In this document: in pieces, positions 1 to 8,153 of the stretch | Layout: every line of letters begins with the position of its first letter | Position numbering within the stretch: the first letter of the stretch is position 1 | From: Nocardioides sp. Soil774 | GTDB taxonomy: Bacteria > Actinomycetota > Actinomycetes > Propionibacteriales > Nocardioidaceae | DNA length: 64,000 nt | Direction: 5' to 3' | NCBI RefSeq assembly: GCF_001428125.1 | Contig: NZ_LMSM01000006.1 | Coordinates: 420,269 to 484,268, forward strand | The notes under the pieces: model-generated | The model's database searches: none | What the model saw: only the letters and a program-made list of their open reading frames with translations | What the model was told of the DNA's origin: nothing | Translations under genes and position numbers: made by a program

Positions 1-2904
1 CATCTCGAGGTCGTCGAACTCCGCGCGGAGCGTGCTCCAGCCGTCGATGACCAGGAACACGTCGCCCCAGCCGTCGTCGACCCGGCCCTGGGCGCGGCGC
101 GAGCGGTAGGTCTCGATGGAGTCGATGCCGTTCTCGCGGAAGAAGGCCTCGCGACGGTCGACGATGCCCTCGACCTCGGCCATGACGCGGCGTACGACGT
201 CGGGCTCGGAGCGCGTCGCGACGCCGGAGACGTGCGGCAGCCGGGCGAGCGGGGCGAACGTGCCACCGCCGAAGTCGAGCACGAAGAACTGCGACTCCAT
301 CGGCGTGGTCACCAGCGCCATGCTCGTGACGATCGTGCGCAGCAGGGTGCTCTTGCCCGAGCGGGGCCCGCCGACGACGGCCACGTGACCGGCGGCGCCG
401 GTGAGGTTGAGCGTCATCGTGTCGCGGCGCTGCTCGCGGGGACGGTCGACGGTGCCGAGCGGGATCACCAGGCCGGGCACGTTGCGCCACTGCTGCGAGG
501 TGAGGCCGAGGTCGGCGTGCTCGACGAGGTCGGGCATGAGCTCGTCGAGGGTGTCGGGCACGTCGAGCGGCGGGAGCCAGACCTGGTGGGCCTCGGGGCC
601 CTTGCCGATCATCCGCTGCACCGCGATGTCGAGCAGCGAGGGCTGCTCGCCCTGCCCCTGCCGCTGCGGCTGCGGGGCCGCCACGTCGGGGGTCTCGTCG
701 GCGGTCGGCTGGAGCGCCTGCACCTCGGAGATCGTGAAGGGCAGGATGCCGCGGATGGCGCCGCCCTCGTCGCGGGTGACGCGGGTGCGGCTCGACGGCG
801 GCCCGGAGACGTACGCCGCCTTGAAGCGCAGCAGCGTGGACTGGTCGGGCTTGAGGTAGCCCAGGCCGGGGACGGCGGGGAGCTCGTAGGCGTCGGGCAC
901 ACCGAGGACCGCGCGGGACTCCCCGGCGGAGAAGGTGCGGAGGCCGACGCGGTAGGACAGGTGGGACTCCAGGCCGCGCAGACGGCCCTCCTCGAGCCGC
1001 TGCGAGGCGAGCAGCAGGTGCAGCCCGAGCGAGCGGCCGAGGCGGCCGATGGCGACGAAGAGGTCGATGAACTCGGGCTTGGCCGAGAGCATCTCGGAGA
1101 ACTCGTCGACGACGATGAAGAGCGACGGCATCGGCTCGAGCGGCTCGCCGTTGGCGCGGGCCTTCTCGTAGTCGCGGACCGAGGCGTAGTTGCCGGCGTC
1201 GCGCAGCAGCTCCTGGCGGCGCGTCATCTCGCCGGAGAGGGCGTCCTGCATGCGGTCGACGAGCGTGAGCTCGTTGGCGAGGTTGGTGATGACGGCCGAC
1301 ACGTGCGGCATGTCGGCCATGCCGGCGAACGTCGCACCACCCTTGAAGTCGACCAGCACGAGGTTGAGCTGCTCCGAGGAGTGCGTCATCACCAGGCCGA
1401 GCACGAGCGTGCGGAGGAACTCCGACTTGCCGGAGCCGGTCGCACCGATCACCAGGCCGTGGGGTCCCATGCCCTGCTGGGCGGACTCCTTGATGTCGAG
1501 GTGCACCATGCCGCCGGAGTCGCCGATGCCGATCGGCACCCGGAGCCGGTCGCGCGCGGGGCGCGGACGCCAGGCGGTCGCGGGGTCGTAGGCGAAGATG
1601 TCGCCGAGGCCGAGCAGGTCCATGTGGTCGGGCGTCGTCGAGGTGATGTCGACCGCGCCGCCGGCCGAGGAGGCCTCGGCGCTGGCGGTCTTCAGCGGCG
1701 CGATGCGTCGGGCGTACGCCTCCGCGGTGGCGAGGTCGCACTGGTCGGCCAGCGCCCGCACGGGCTCGCCGCGCAGCCGCAGCGCGCTGACCGGTCGCTT
1801 GCCGAGCTCGTCGGGGGCGTCGGCGAACTCCAGGCGCAGGCGCGTGGAGTCCTCGAGCTCGTCCCACCGGCTCGGCAGGTCGAGCAGGGTGACGCCGTGC
1901 AGGCCGTCGGGCGGCACGATGTGGTTGCCGGGGGGCAGGTGGCCGCCGTCGATGACCAGCAGGATGTGGGGGGTCGCCGCGCGCTCGTCGGCGCCGAAGC
2001 GGGGCCGGTCGCTGAGGTCGGGCGGCAGCAGGTTGCCGAGGTCGTCGAGCGAGGTCGAGACCAGTCGCATCGGACCGACGGCGTCGGCCTCGCGGGTGCT
2101 CTGCGCGTGGGGCAGCCACTTCACCCAGTCCCAGTGGGTCAGGTTCTGCTCCGAGCTCAGCACCGCGACCACGAGCTGGTCGGGGTTGTGGAAGGCCGTG
2201 GCCGAGCAGATCATCGCCCGCGCGGTCGAGCGGACCTCCTCGGCGTCGCCGCAGAGCTCGATGCGGTCGAAGGCGCGCAGGTCGATCGACGCCGGCAGGT
2301 TGGGCTGGAGACGGTGCACGACGAGCAGGCGGTGCAGCGCCGACGCGGCGGCGGGGTCGACCTGGTCGACCGGCGCGCTCTCCGGCGGGACCAGCTCGAG
2401 CGAGAGCGGCTGGGAGCAGAGGCCGTAGCGCACGTGCAGGAAGTTGTCGTCCGAGGCGGTGTGCTCCCACAGGCGGGTGCGCTCCTCGGCCAGCGAGGGC
2501 AGGGCGCTGGGCTCGGGGTGGTGCCAGTTGAGGGCGCGCCGCTGCTGGTCGGCGGCCTCGCGCGCCACCTTGCGGATGTTGCTGAGGTAGCGCAGGTACT
2601 CGGTGCGCGACCCGGTGACCTGCTGCGCGCGCTGCTTACGCTGCCGGTCGATCTGCACGATGATGAAGCCGAGCGTGGCGAAGAGGAACATGCCCGCGGC
2701 CAGGAAGCTGCGGCTCTTGTTGGCCCCGCCCATCGTGGCCACCAGGACGATGGAGCCCAGGCTGCCCAGCATCGGGATGGCGTTCATCAGCACGCCGCCG
2801 GCGCCCTCGCCCTCCTGCAGCTCCGGCGGGGGCTGCAGCACGATCTGGCCGCCCGGCATCTCCGGCTCGTCGAGCCTCTGGCCGCCTCGCAGTGTCGTGC
2901 TCAC
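1..2904 (-). CDS. eccC: Type VII secretion ATPase EccC (3' end outside window)
   Basis: FtsK/SpoIIIE-type motor of the ESX/type VII secretion system; it docks WXG100 substrates and drives their export at the inner membrane. 968 residues are visible and the frame is open at base 1. Two hydrophobic segments lie near residues 40-95. The first ATPase module has Walker A GATGSGKSE near residue 486 and Walker B VVDEFSEM near 596. The second has GGPRSGKST near residue 844, and the window ends just past its FLVIDGW strand. Family members carry three ATPase modules, so the third should lie to the left. GTG at 2904 is chosen for the GGGGGA just upstream. It is transcribed divergently from eccD. Confidence 0.95.
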   Translation of the reverse strand, partial: MSTTLRGGQRLDEPEMPGGQIVLQPPPELQEGEGAGGVLMNAIPMLGSLGSIVLVATMGGANKSRSFLAAGMFLFATLGFIIVQIDRQRKQRAQQVTGSRTEYLRYLSNIRKVAREAADQQRRALNWHHPEPSALPSLAEERTRLWEHTASDDNFLHVRYGLCSQPLSLELVPPESAPVDQVDPAAASALHRLLVVHRLQPNLPASIDLRAFDRIELCGDAEEVRSTARAMICSATAFHNPDQLVVAVLSSEQNLTHWDWVKWLPHAQSTREADAVGPMRLVSTSLDDLGNLLPPDLSDRPRFGADERAATPHILLVIDGGHLPPGNHIVPPDGLHGVTLLDLPSRWDELEDSTRLRLEFADAPDELGKRPVSALRLRGEPVRALADQCDLATAEAYARRIAPLKTASAEASSAGGAVDITSTTPDHMDLLGLGDIFAYDPATAWRPRPARDRLRVPIGIGDSGGMVHLDIKESAQQGMGPHGLVIGATGSGKSEFLRTLVLGLVMTHSSEQLNLVLVDFKGGATFAGMADMPHVSAVITNLANELTLVDRMQDALSGEMTRRQELLRDAGNYASVRDYEKARANGEPLEPMPSLFIVVDEFSEMLSAKPEFIDLFVAIGRLGRSLGLHLLLASQRLEEGRLRGLESHLSYRVGLRTFSAGESRAVLGVPDAYELPAVPGLGYLKPDQSTLLRFKAAYVSGPPSSRTRVTRDEGGAIRGILPFTISEVQALQPTADETPDVAAPQPQRQGQGEQPSLLDIAVQRMIGKGPEAHQVWLPPLDVPDTLDELMPDLVEHADLGLTSQQWRNVPGLVIPLGTVDRPREQRRDTMTLNLTGAAGHVAVVGGPRSGKSTLLRTIVTSMALVTTPMESQFFVLDFGGGTFAPLARLPHVSGVATRSEPDVVRRVMAEVEGIVDRREAFFRENGIDSIETYRSRRAQGRVDDGWGDVFLVIDGWSTLRAEFDDLEM

Positions 2905-3048
2905 GCATCCCCCGTTGCCTCACCAGATGAAGTCGCGTCGATAGTAGGTGCGCCGCTGCACCCGCGCGAGCCGACGACCCGCCCGGCGACCCCGGCCGTG
3001 CAATACCCTGCTCCGAGAGAAGCGCCCGGTGCACGCGAAGGGGGAATC
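2905..3048. promoter_or_regulatory. Divergent eccC/eccD intergenic region
   Basis: 144 bases separate the two divergent type VII genes and must hold both promoters. On the minus strand a TACTAT hexamer (2941-2946) sits well as a -10 box for eccC, about 37 bases before its GTG. On the plus strand TACCCT (3004-3009) is a candidate -10 for eccD. No convincing -35 box is seen for either. Both start codons are preceded by the same GGGGGA ribosome-binding element. Confidence 0.4.
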
Positions 3049-4428
3049 GTGTCGGACGTCGCCATGCCCAGCCCAGCTGACGCGACCATCGCCGTGAGCA
3101 TCCACGGCCCCGCCGGCGTGCTCGACCTCGTGGTCCCCGCCGGGGCCACCTCGGTCGACGTCGCCCGCGAGTACGCCAAGCAGGCGGAGGCGGCGGGCGC
3201 GGTCCCGGGCATCCCGCTCCTGCAGACCGCGCTGGGGGAGCGGCTCAACGCCGCGGTCCCGCTCGCCGACGCCGGCGTGCAGCCCGGCGACGTGCTCGTC
3301 GCCACCACGGGCGTGCACCGCCCGCGCCGGGTGACGCTGCTGCAGGCCGCCAAGAACGCACCCGAGAGCCCCGCCCTGGCGTCGATGATCGCCACCGTCG
3401 CCGCGCTCGCTGCCGTCCTCGCCGCGTGGTACGCCGGTCGCGCGGGGGAGGAGACGGTGCGCACCGTCGCCGTGGGGATCCTGCTGGCGTGCGCGCTCGT
3501 CGGCGTGCTGCCCGTCGGCCGGCACACCCGGCAGCGTGCTGCCGCAGCACCGGCCTTCGCCGCCGCCGCCGCGTTCGCGGCCCTCTACGAGCCCGGCGTG
3601 CACCTGCTGCCCGCGATCCTGGGTGCCGCCGGCATCGCCGCTGCTGTCGTGGCCGGCATCGGTCGCGCGCTCTCGGCCGAGTCCGACGAGCTCGGTGCGG
3701 TGTGGATCGCGGCCGGGCTGACGGTCTTCGCCTGCTGCTCGGTGCCGGCCCTCATGGGCTGGGACGCCCGCGTCGCCTGGACGCTGCTGGTCTTCGGCTC
3801 GATGATGGCCGCGCGCTTCGCGCCGTCGCTCGCCATCGACGTGCCCGACGAGGCGCTCCTCGACCTCGACCGCCTCGCCGTCACCGCGTGGTCCGCGCGC
3901 GACGCGCAGCGCAAGGGCCGTCGCGGTCGCATCGTGGTGGCGGCCGACGCCATGGAGCGGCTGGTCCACCGGGCCTCGCGCATCGTCACCGGCGCCTCCG
4001 CGGCGATCCTGGTGACGGTCGCGGTCGCGAGCCCGCTGCTGCTGCACACCGCCACCATCGACCTCGACCGCATCGGCGCACGGTGCCTGGTCCTCTTCGC
4101 CGGCTGCTCGCTCCTGCTGGCCGCGCGCTCCTACCGCCACGCCGCGGCCCGCGGCCTGCTGCGCCTGGGCGGGTTGGCCGCGCTGGTCTCCCTCGCCGTG
4201 CACCTGGTGCTCGGCCCGGGCGCGGAGCTCCTGGACACCTTCTTCTACGCCGTCGTGGCCCTGGGTGCCATCGCGCTGGGCGCCGCTGTCGCCACCGGGC
4301 GCGGGTGGCGCTCGGTCTGGTGGTCGCGCCGGGCCGAGGTCGCGGAGTCGTTGTGCGGCAGCCTCGCCTTCGCCTCGGCGGTCGTCGCGGCCGGCGTCTT
4401 CCGCCGCCTGTGGGAAATGACGTCGTGA
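3049..4428 (+). CDS. eccD: Type VII secretion membrane protein EccD (first copy)
   Basis: Predicted polytopic channel component of the ESX secretion machine. 459 residues. An N-terminal ubiquitin-like (YukD) domain covers roughly residues 8-95, followed by a short basic linker and about ten or eleven hydrophobic segments to the C terminus. The C-terminal part contains WSRRAEVAESL, as seen in EccD proteins. GTG at 3049 is chosen because GGGGGA lies five bases upstream; ATG at 3064 is an alternative. The open frame extends far upstream, but that part is only the shadow of eccC. A second EccD-like gene of almost identical length lies at 5345-6727, and the two are clearly different in sequence. 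Confidence 0.88.
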   Translation: MSDVAMPSPADATIAVSIHGPAGVLDLVVPAGATSVDVAREYAKQAEAAGAVPGIPLLQTALGERLNAAVPLADAGVQPGDVLVATTGVHRPRRVTLLQAAKNAPESPALASMIATVAALAAVLAAWYAGRAGEETVRTVAVGILLACALVGVLPVGRHTRQRAAAAPAFAAAAAFAALYEPGVHLLPAILGAAGIAAAVVAGIGRALSAESDELGAVWIAAGLTVFACCSVPALMGWDARVAWTLLVFGSMMAARFAPSLAIDVPDEALLDLDRLAVTAWSARDAQRKGRRGRIVVAADAMERLVHRASRIVTGASAAILVTVAVASPLLLHTATIDLDRIGARCLVLFAGCSLLLAARSYRHAAARGLLRLGGLAALVSLAVHLVLGPGAELLDTFFYAVVALGAIALGAAVATGRGWRSVWWSRRAEVAESLCGSLAFASAVVAAGVFRRLWEMTS

Positions 4429-4492
4429 GGTTTAGCCCCAAATCGGTCGGGTAGATGCACGTCAGCGCGGGGGGTCGGGACGTCTCCCCGAG

Positions 4493-4555
4493 CACCGGAC
4501 CACCAGTCCGGTGGATCACCAACACACAAGAAACTCGGTCGGTTCGACCGCCGAG
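4493..4555 (+). promoter_or_regulatory. Hairpins in the WXG100 leader
   Basis: Between eccD and the first WXG100 gene two hairpins can be drawn: CACCGGAC/GTCCGGTG (4493-4500 with 4506-4513, five-base loop), and an imperfect CTCGG..CCGAG stem around a TTCG-type loop (about 4534-4555). The second ends just before the GAGGGA ribosome-binding site. They could terminate eccD messages partially or stabilise a separate, abundant WXG100 transcript. Function is inferred only from position. Confidence 0.4.
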
Positions 4556-4569
4556 GGAAACGGATCGAC

Positions 4570-4881
4570 ATGAGCGAGATCTACGGCCAGACAGAGAAGG
4601 CCCTGTCCAGGGGTGCCGACTTCGTCGACCAGGCCCGCGGTGACGTCAAGAACAAGTGCGGTGTCCTCTCCGGCAACATCCAGACCATGATGGGCGGATG
4701 GGGCGGCCAGGGTGCCACCGCGTTCAACAACCTCATGATCGCGTGGAACGAGAAGCAGGAGACGATCCTCAAGGCGCTCGACCAGCTCTCCGCGTCGATG
4801 AAGGAGACCGAGCGCGACAACGTCTCCACCGACGAGAGCCAGTCCGCCACCCACGCCAACCTCCAGGGCCGTCTCGGCTGA
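4570..4881 (+). CDS. WXG100 family secretion substrate (first)
   Basis: ESAT-6/CFP-10-like small helical-hairpin protein, normally exported by the type VII system as a dimer. 103 residues, the standard size. The turn motif W-G-G is seen in GGWGGQGA at mid-protein, between two amphipathic helices. The C terminus lacks an obvious YxxxD/E export signal, whereas the partner downstream has one, so the pair probably leaves as a heterodimer guided by the partner. ATG 4570 follows a GAGGGA ribosome-binding site. Confidence 0.93.
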   Translation: MSEIYGQTEKALSRGADFVDQARGDVKNKCGVLSGNIQTMMGGWGGQGATAFNNLMIAWNEKQETILKALDQLSASMKETERDNVSTDESQSATHANLQGRLG

Positions 4882-4915
4882 CGCCGAGCCCCTACACAGA
4901 CTCAGGAGATCGATG

Positions 4916-5206
4916 ATGAGCTTCGACGGAATCAAGGTCCAGCACGGTGCACTCGACGCCGGTGCCGCCGACGTGATGAAGGCCGCCAAGGACATCGAGG
5001 CGCGCCTCGACCAGCTCGAGACGGACCTCAACCCGCTCAAGTCGGACTGGAACGGTAACGCCAAGATGGCCTACGACCAGGCCAAGGCGAAGTGGGACCA
5101 GGCCATGCAGGAGATGACCCTGCTCCTGGAGCAGGCCAGCAAGGGCGTCGACGCGTCCAACGCGGAGTACAAGGCCGCCGACGCGCGAGGCGCCAACCGC
5201 TTCTGA
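4916..5206 (+). CDS. WXG100 family secretion substrate (second)
   Basis: 96 residues. The W-x-G turn is in SDWNGNAK near the middle, and the C terminus has Y-K-A-A-D, matching the YxxxD/E signal used by type VII substrates. It is 34 bases downstream of the first WXG100 gene and probably forms its heterodimer partner. Two adjacent ATG codons (4913, 4916) follow AGGAG at 4904-4908; 4916 gives the better seven-base spacing. Confidence 0.93.
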   Translation: MSFDGIKVQHGALDAGAADVMKAAKDIEARLDQLETDLNPLKSDWNGNAKMAYDQAKAKWDQAMQEMTLLLEQASKGVDASNAEYKAADARGANRF

Positions 5207-5222
5207 TCGCGTTCCAGCCGGT

Positions 5223-5257
5223 GAGGCCGGTCGTCCCGTGGTGGGACGACCGGCCTC
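5223..5257 (+). terminator. Strong hairpin after the WXG100 pair
   Basis: A perfect 15-bp stem, GAGGCCGGTCGTCCC with its complement, around a five-base loop. It lies 16 bases after the second WXG100 stop codon and about 90 bases before the second eccD gene. There is no U-tract, which is common in high-GC actinobacteria. It probably makes the abundant WXG100 message mostly independent of the membrane-component genes downstream, either as a terminator or as a 3' stabiliser. Confidence 0.7.
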
Positions 5258-5344
5258 GCTGCCTGTTCGCCTAGGCTGCACTCCGTTCGGTGGCTCGGGG
5301 CCTCGTCCCGCGCGCACGTGAAGCACGATCAGGGGGAGACACCA

Positions 5345-6727
5345 ATGAGTCAGGGGTCCTCGGTCGCCTCGGGACTGGTCCGGGTGACCATCGCCTCGGG
5401 TTCCCGGCGCGTCGATCTGGTGCTGCCGGGCTCCATCCCGGTCGCCGAGCTGGTGCCCGAGCTGGCCCGCTCCGTCGGCCTGCTCGACGCCTCCACGGTC
5501 TACGGCGGCTACCGCCTGGTGACCCAGGAGGGCCGGATCCTGGCCAACGACGCGGGTCTGACGATGCAGGGCATCGAGGACGGCGGCCTGCTCACCGTCA
5601 CCGCCGGGGTCGACGAGAAGGCCCCCCGCGTCTACGACGACGTCGTCGAGGCGATGGCCGACGTGGTGGAGAACGAGCTCCAGCCGTGGGAGCCGGCGGC
5701 AGGACGTCGTACGGCGCTGGGCGCGGGCAGCATCCTGCTCGGCCTGGGGGCGCTGGCCCTGCTGCTCAAGGGCGAGAGCCTGCTCGGCGGGGTCGCGGCC
5801 GCGGTCATCGCGGCGCTGCTCGTCGTCGGCGGCATCGTGCTGGCGCGGGCCCAGGACGAGCCCGAGGCGGGCGTCGCGGTCTCCCTCATCGCCGCTCTCT
5901 ACGCCGGCGTGGCCGGACTGCTGCTCGCACCCGGTGACCTGCCGGGGTGGACCTGGCCGCTCGACGACGCGTTCTTCACCGACCCGCTCCTGTGCGCCGG
6001 CCTCGGCGTGCTGGCGGTCGGGCTGGTGGCCGTGGTCGGCCTGCAGGAGGGCCGCGCGCTCGTCATCCCCGCGATCGTGGTGGGCGCGGTCCTCGTGGCC
6101 AGCTCGGTGCTGATCCGGGTCGCCTCGCTCGAGCCGAGCACCGTCTTCACGGTGCTGATGACCCTCGTCGTGCTGGCCGGCAGCATCTTCCCGTGGCTGG
6201 CGCTGGGCGTGACCGGCACCAAGGTCGACCAGCTCTACTCGCTGCACGACATCACCGCCGACCCGGACGAGATCGACCCCGACGAGGTCGCCGACGACGC
6301 ACGGGTCGGCCACGAGATCCTGCTCGCGGTCTCCGCCACCGTCGGCACGCTGCTCGTCCTCTTCGCCCCCTTCGCGGTCGGACGGGGCGCCTTCGGCACC
6401 GTCCTGGCCGCGGTCTGCTGCCTGGCCGTCATGTTCCGCACCCGCCAGTACCGCACCGGCTCGGAGGTGCTGGCCGGCCTCACCTCCGGCATCCTCGGGC
6501 TGGTCTCGGTCGCGGTGTCGATGCTGCTCGTCCACGACGGGTGGCGCGCGGGCGCGGCCATCGGCCTGGCCGGTGTGGGTGCCGCGCTGCTCGCGCTCAC
6601 CCTCGTGCCGGCCTCGCCGTCGGTGCGGCGCGGCCGCATGGGCGACGTCGTCGAGATGGTCACCCTCCTGGCGCTGCTGCCGCTGATGGTGCTCGCCGCC
6701 GGCTTCGTCTCCGCCGTGGCGGGCTGA
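5345..6727 (+). CDS. eccD: Type VII secretion membrane protein EccD (second copy)
   Basis: 460 residues with the EccD layout: a ubiquitin-like (YukD) domain at roughly residues 8-85, a linker, then about eleven hydrophobic segments with a charged cytosolic loop (DPDEIDPDEVADDA) near the middle. It ends in GRMGDVVEMVTLLALL, the EccD-type C-terminal region. ATG 5345 follows a GGGGGA ribosome-binding site. It is four bases upstream of eccB, so it sits in the expected eccD-eccB-mycP order. Together with the copy at 3049-4428 the locus encodes two divergent EccD-like proteins. Confidence 0.9.
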   Translation: MSQGSSVASGLVRVTIASGSRRVDLVLPGSIPVAELVPELARSVGLLDASTVYGGYRLVTQEGRILANDAGLTMQGIEDGGLLTVTAGVDEKAPRVYDDVVEAMADVVENELQPWEPAAGRRTALGAGSILLGLGALALLLKGESLLGGVAAAVIAALLVVGGIVLARAQDEPEAGVAVSLIAALYAGVAGLLLAPGDLPGWTWPLDDAFFTDPLLCAGLGVLAVGLVAVVGLQEGRALVIPAIVVGAVLVASSVLIRVASLEPSTVFTVLMTLVVLAGSIFPWLALGVTGTKVDQLYSLHDITADPDEIDPDEVADDARVGHEILLAVSATVGTLLVLFAPFAVGRGAFGTVLAAVCCLAVMFRTRQYRTGSEVLAGLTSGILGLVSVAVSMLLVHDGWRAGAAIGLAGVGAALLALTLVPASPSVRRGRMGDVVEMVTLLALLPLMVLAAGFVSAVAG

Positions 6728-6731
6728 GTCC

Positions 6732-8153
6732 ATGGCCACCAAGAAGGACCTCGTCGAGGCCCACGCGTTCAGCCGCCGCCGCCTCGTCACCGCCTTCGTC
6801 TCCGGCGCCCCCGGTGGCCGCGAGGTCGAGCCGGTGCGCCCGGGCCGTGTCCTGATCGGCGGTGTCGCGCTGTCGGTGCTGCTGCTCGCCGGCGCCGCGA
6901 TCGCCGGCTTCCTGCTCGGCCGCCCGCCGGCGCAGTGGCTCGACGAGGGCAGCTTCATCATCTCCAAGGACACCGGTGAGCAGTACGTCGTGCTCCGCGG
7001 CGGCGACGACCCGCTGCTGCAGCGCGTGCCCAACTTCGTCTCCGCGCAGCTGCTGCTCGAGGACGCCGAGCTGACGCCGTTCACCGTGCGCGACAAGTAC
7101 ATCCGCACCGTGCAGCTCGGCGAGGACCTCGGCATCGACAGCGCGCCGGCCGGCCTGCCCAGCGCGGGCGAGCTCGTCGACGACGGCTGGACGGCCTGCA
7201 CCGGCGACGGCCTCGGCATCAAGGTCGCGGTGCAGCAGGAGCCGACCGTCGAGGACCTCGCGGCGTCGGCGTTCCTGGTCTCGCACGGCAAGCAGGAGTG
7301 GCTCATCGCCACCGCGCCCGCGGAGGGCACCACGCCGGGGCGGGCCTACCGCTTCCCGATGCCCCGCGACGAGACGAGTGCCTCCACGATCGCCGACCGG
7401 CTCGGCTTCGGCGCCTCGGCCGCCGAGGTCGACGACGACTGGCTCAACCTCTTCCCCCGCGGTGACGCCCTGGAGAAGGACGCCTTCGGCATCGACCGAC
7501 CCGGTGAGTCGGTGCCCTACGGCGACTCCGGCACCGACCTCTCCCAGTTCCGGATCGGCGACCTGCTGCTCTCCAGCGCCGGCACCTACTACCTCCTCGG
7601 TGACGACAAGCCCCAGAAGCTGTCGCCGTTCGCCGGGATGGTCTACGACGTCGTCGGCGCCACGGCCACCGAGCTGCCGGAGAACCTCGTGGCCGCCCTC
7701 GGCGACCCCGGCTACCCCGTCGAGTGGCCGCAGACGCTGCCGACCGCGGTGGGCAGCGGCGCCCTGTGCGGGGTCCTGCACCCGGCGGCGGACGCCGACC
7801 CGACCGTCAGCCTCGCCACCAACCCCACCGGCGCCGCCGACCCGAGCGAGGTGACTCCCGGTCGCCACGAGGTCGACGTCGAGCCCAGCGCCGGGGCCTA
7901 CGTGCAGTCGGGCTCGGAGTCCGCGGCCGACGCCGGCACGCCCTACGTCATCGACACCAAGGGCACCAAGTACCTCCTCGGCCCCCGCGTGCCGGAGTTC
8001 ATCGGCTACGGCGAGGTCGACCCGCCGCTGGTGCCGAGCGCGTGGCTGACGTTCTTCGACCCCGGCGTCGTGCTGTCGACCAACAGCGCCCGCCGCCTCC
8101 CCGAGGACGCGCCCCCGCCCGACCCCGACGCGGACGGCGAAGGCGACTCGTGA
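6732..8153 (+). CDS. eccB: Type VII secretion protein EccB
   Basis: Bitopic core component of the ESX complex. 473 residues: a short cytosolic N terminus with the highly conserved opening KDLVEAHAFSRRRLVTAF, a single membrane segment at roughly residues 38-58, and a large extracytoplasmic domain. The C-terminal tail is acidic and proline-rich (PPPDPDADGEGD). It starts four bases after eccD and overlaps mycP by four bases, so these genes are one translationally coupled unit. Confidence 0.95.
   Translation: MATKKDLVEAHAFSRRRLVTAFVSGAPGGREVEPVRPGRVLIGGVALSVLLLAGAAIAGFLLGRPPAQWLDEGSFIISKDTGEQYVVLRGGDDPLLQRVPNFVSAQLLLEDAELTPFTVRDKYIRTVQLGEDLGIDSAPAGLPSAGELVDDGWTACTGDGLGIKVAVQQEPTVEDLAASAFLVSHGKQEWLIATAPAEGTTPGRAYRFPMPRDETSASTIADRLGFGASAAEVDDDWLNLFPRGDALEKDAFGIDRPGESVPYGDSGTDLSQFRIGDLLLSSAGTYYLLGDDKPQKLSPFAGMVYDVVGATATELPENLVAALGDPGYPVEWPQTLPTAVGSGALCGVLHPAADADPTVSLATNPTGAADPSEVTPGRHEVDVEPSAGAYVQSGSESAADAGTPYVIDTKGTKYLLGPRVPEFIGYGEVDPPLVPSAWLTFFDPGVVLSTNSARRLPEDAPPPDPDADGEGDS

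Noticed and set aside
232..3048. Very long plus-strand open frame running into eccD
   Set aside because: It is the antisense shadow of eccC. The high GC content removes stop codons, and the composition (long runs of Arg, Gly, Glu, Val) is not protein-like; homology begins only at 3049.
4892..7333. 813-codon minus-strand frame opposite the WXG100 and eccD genes
   Set aside because: It crosses four plus-strand genes with known motifs and contains no recognisable domain.
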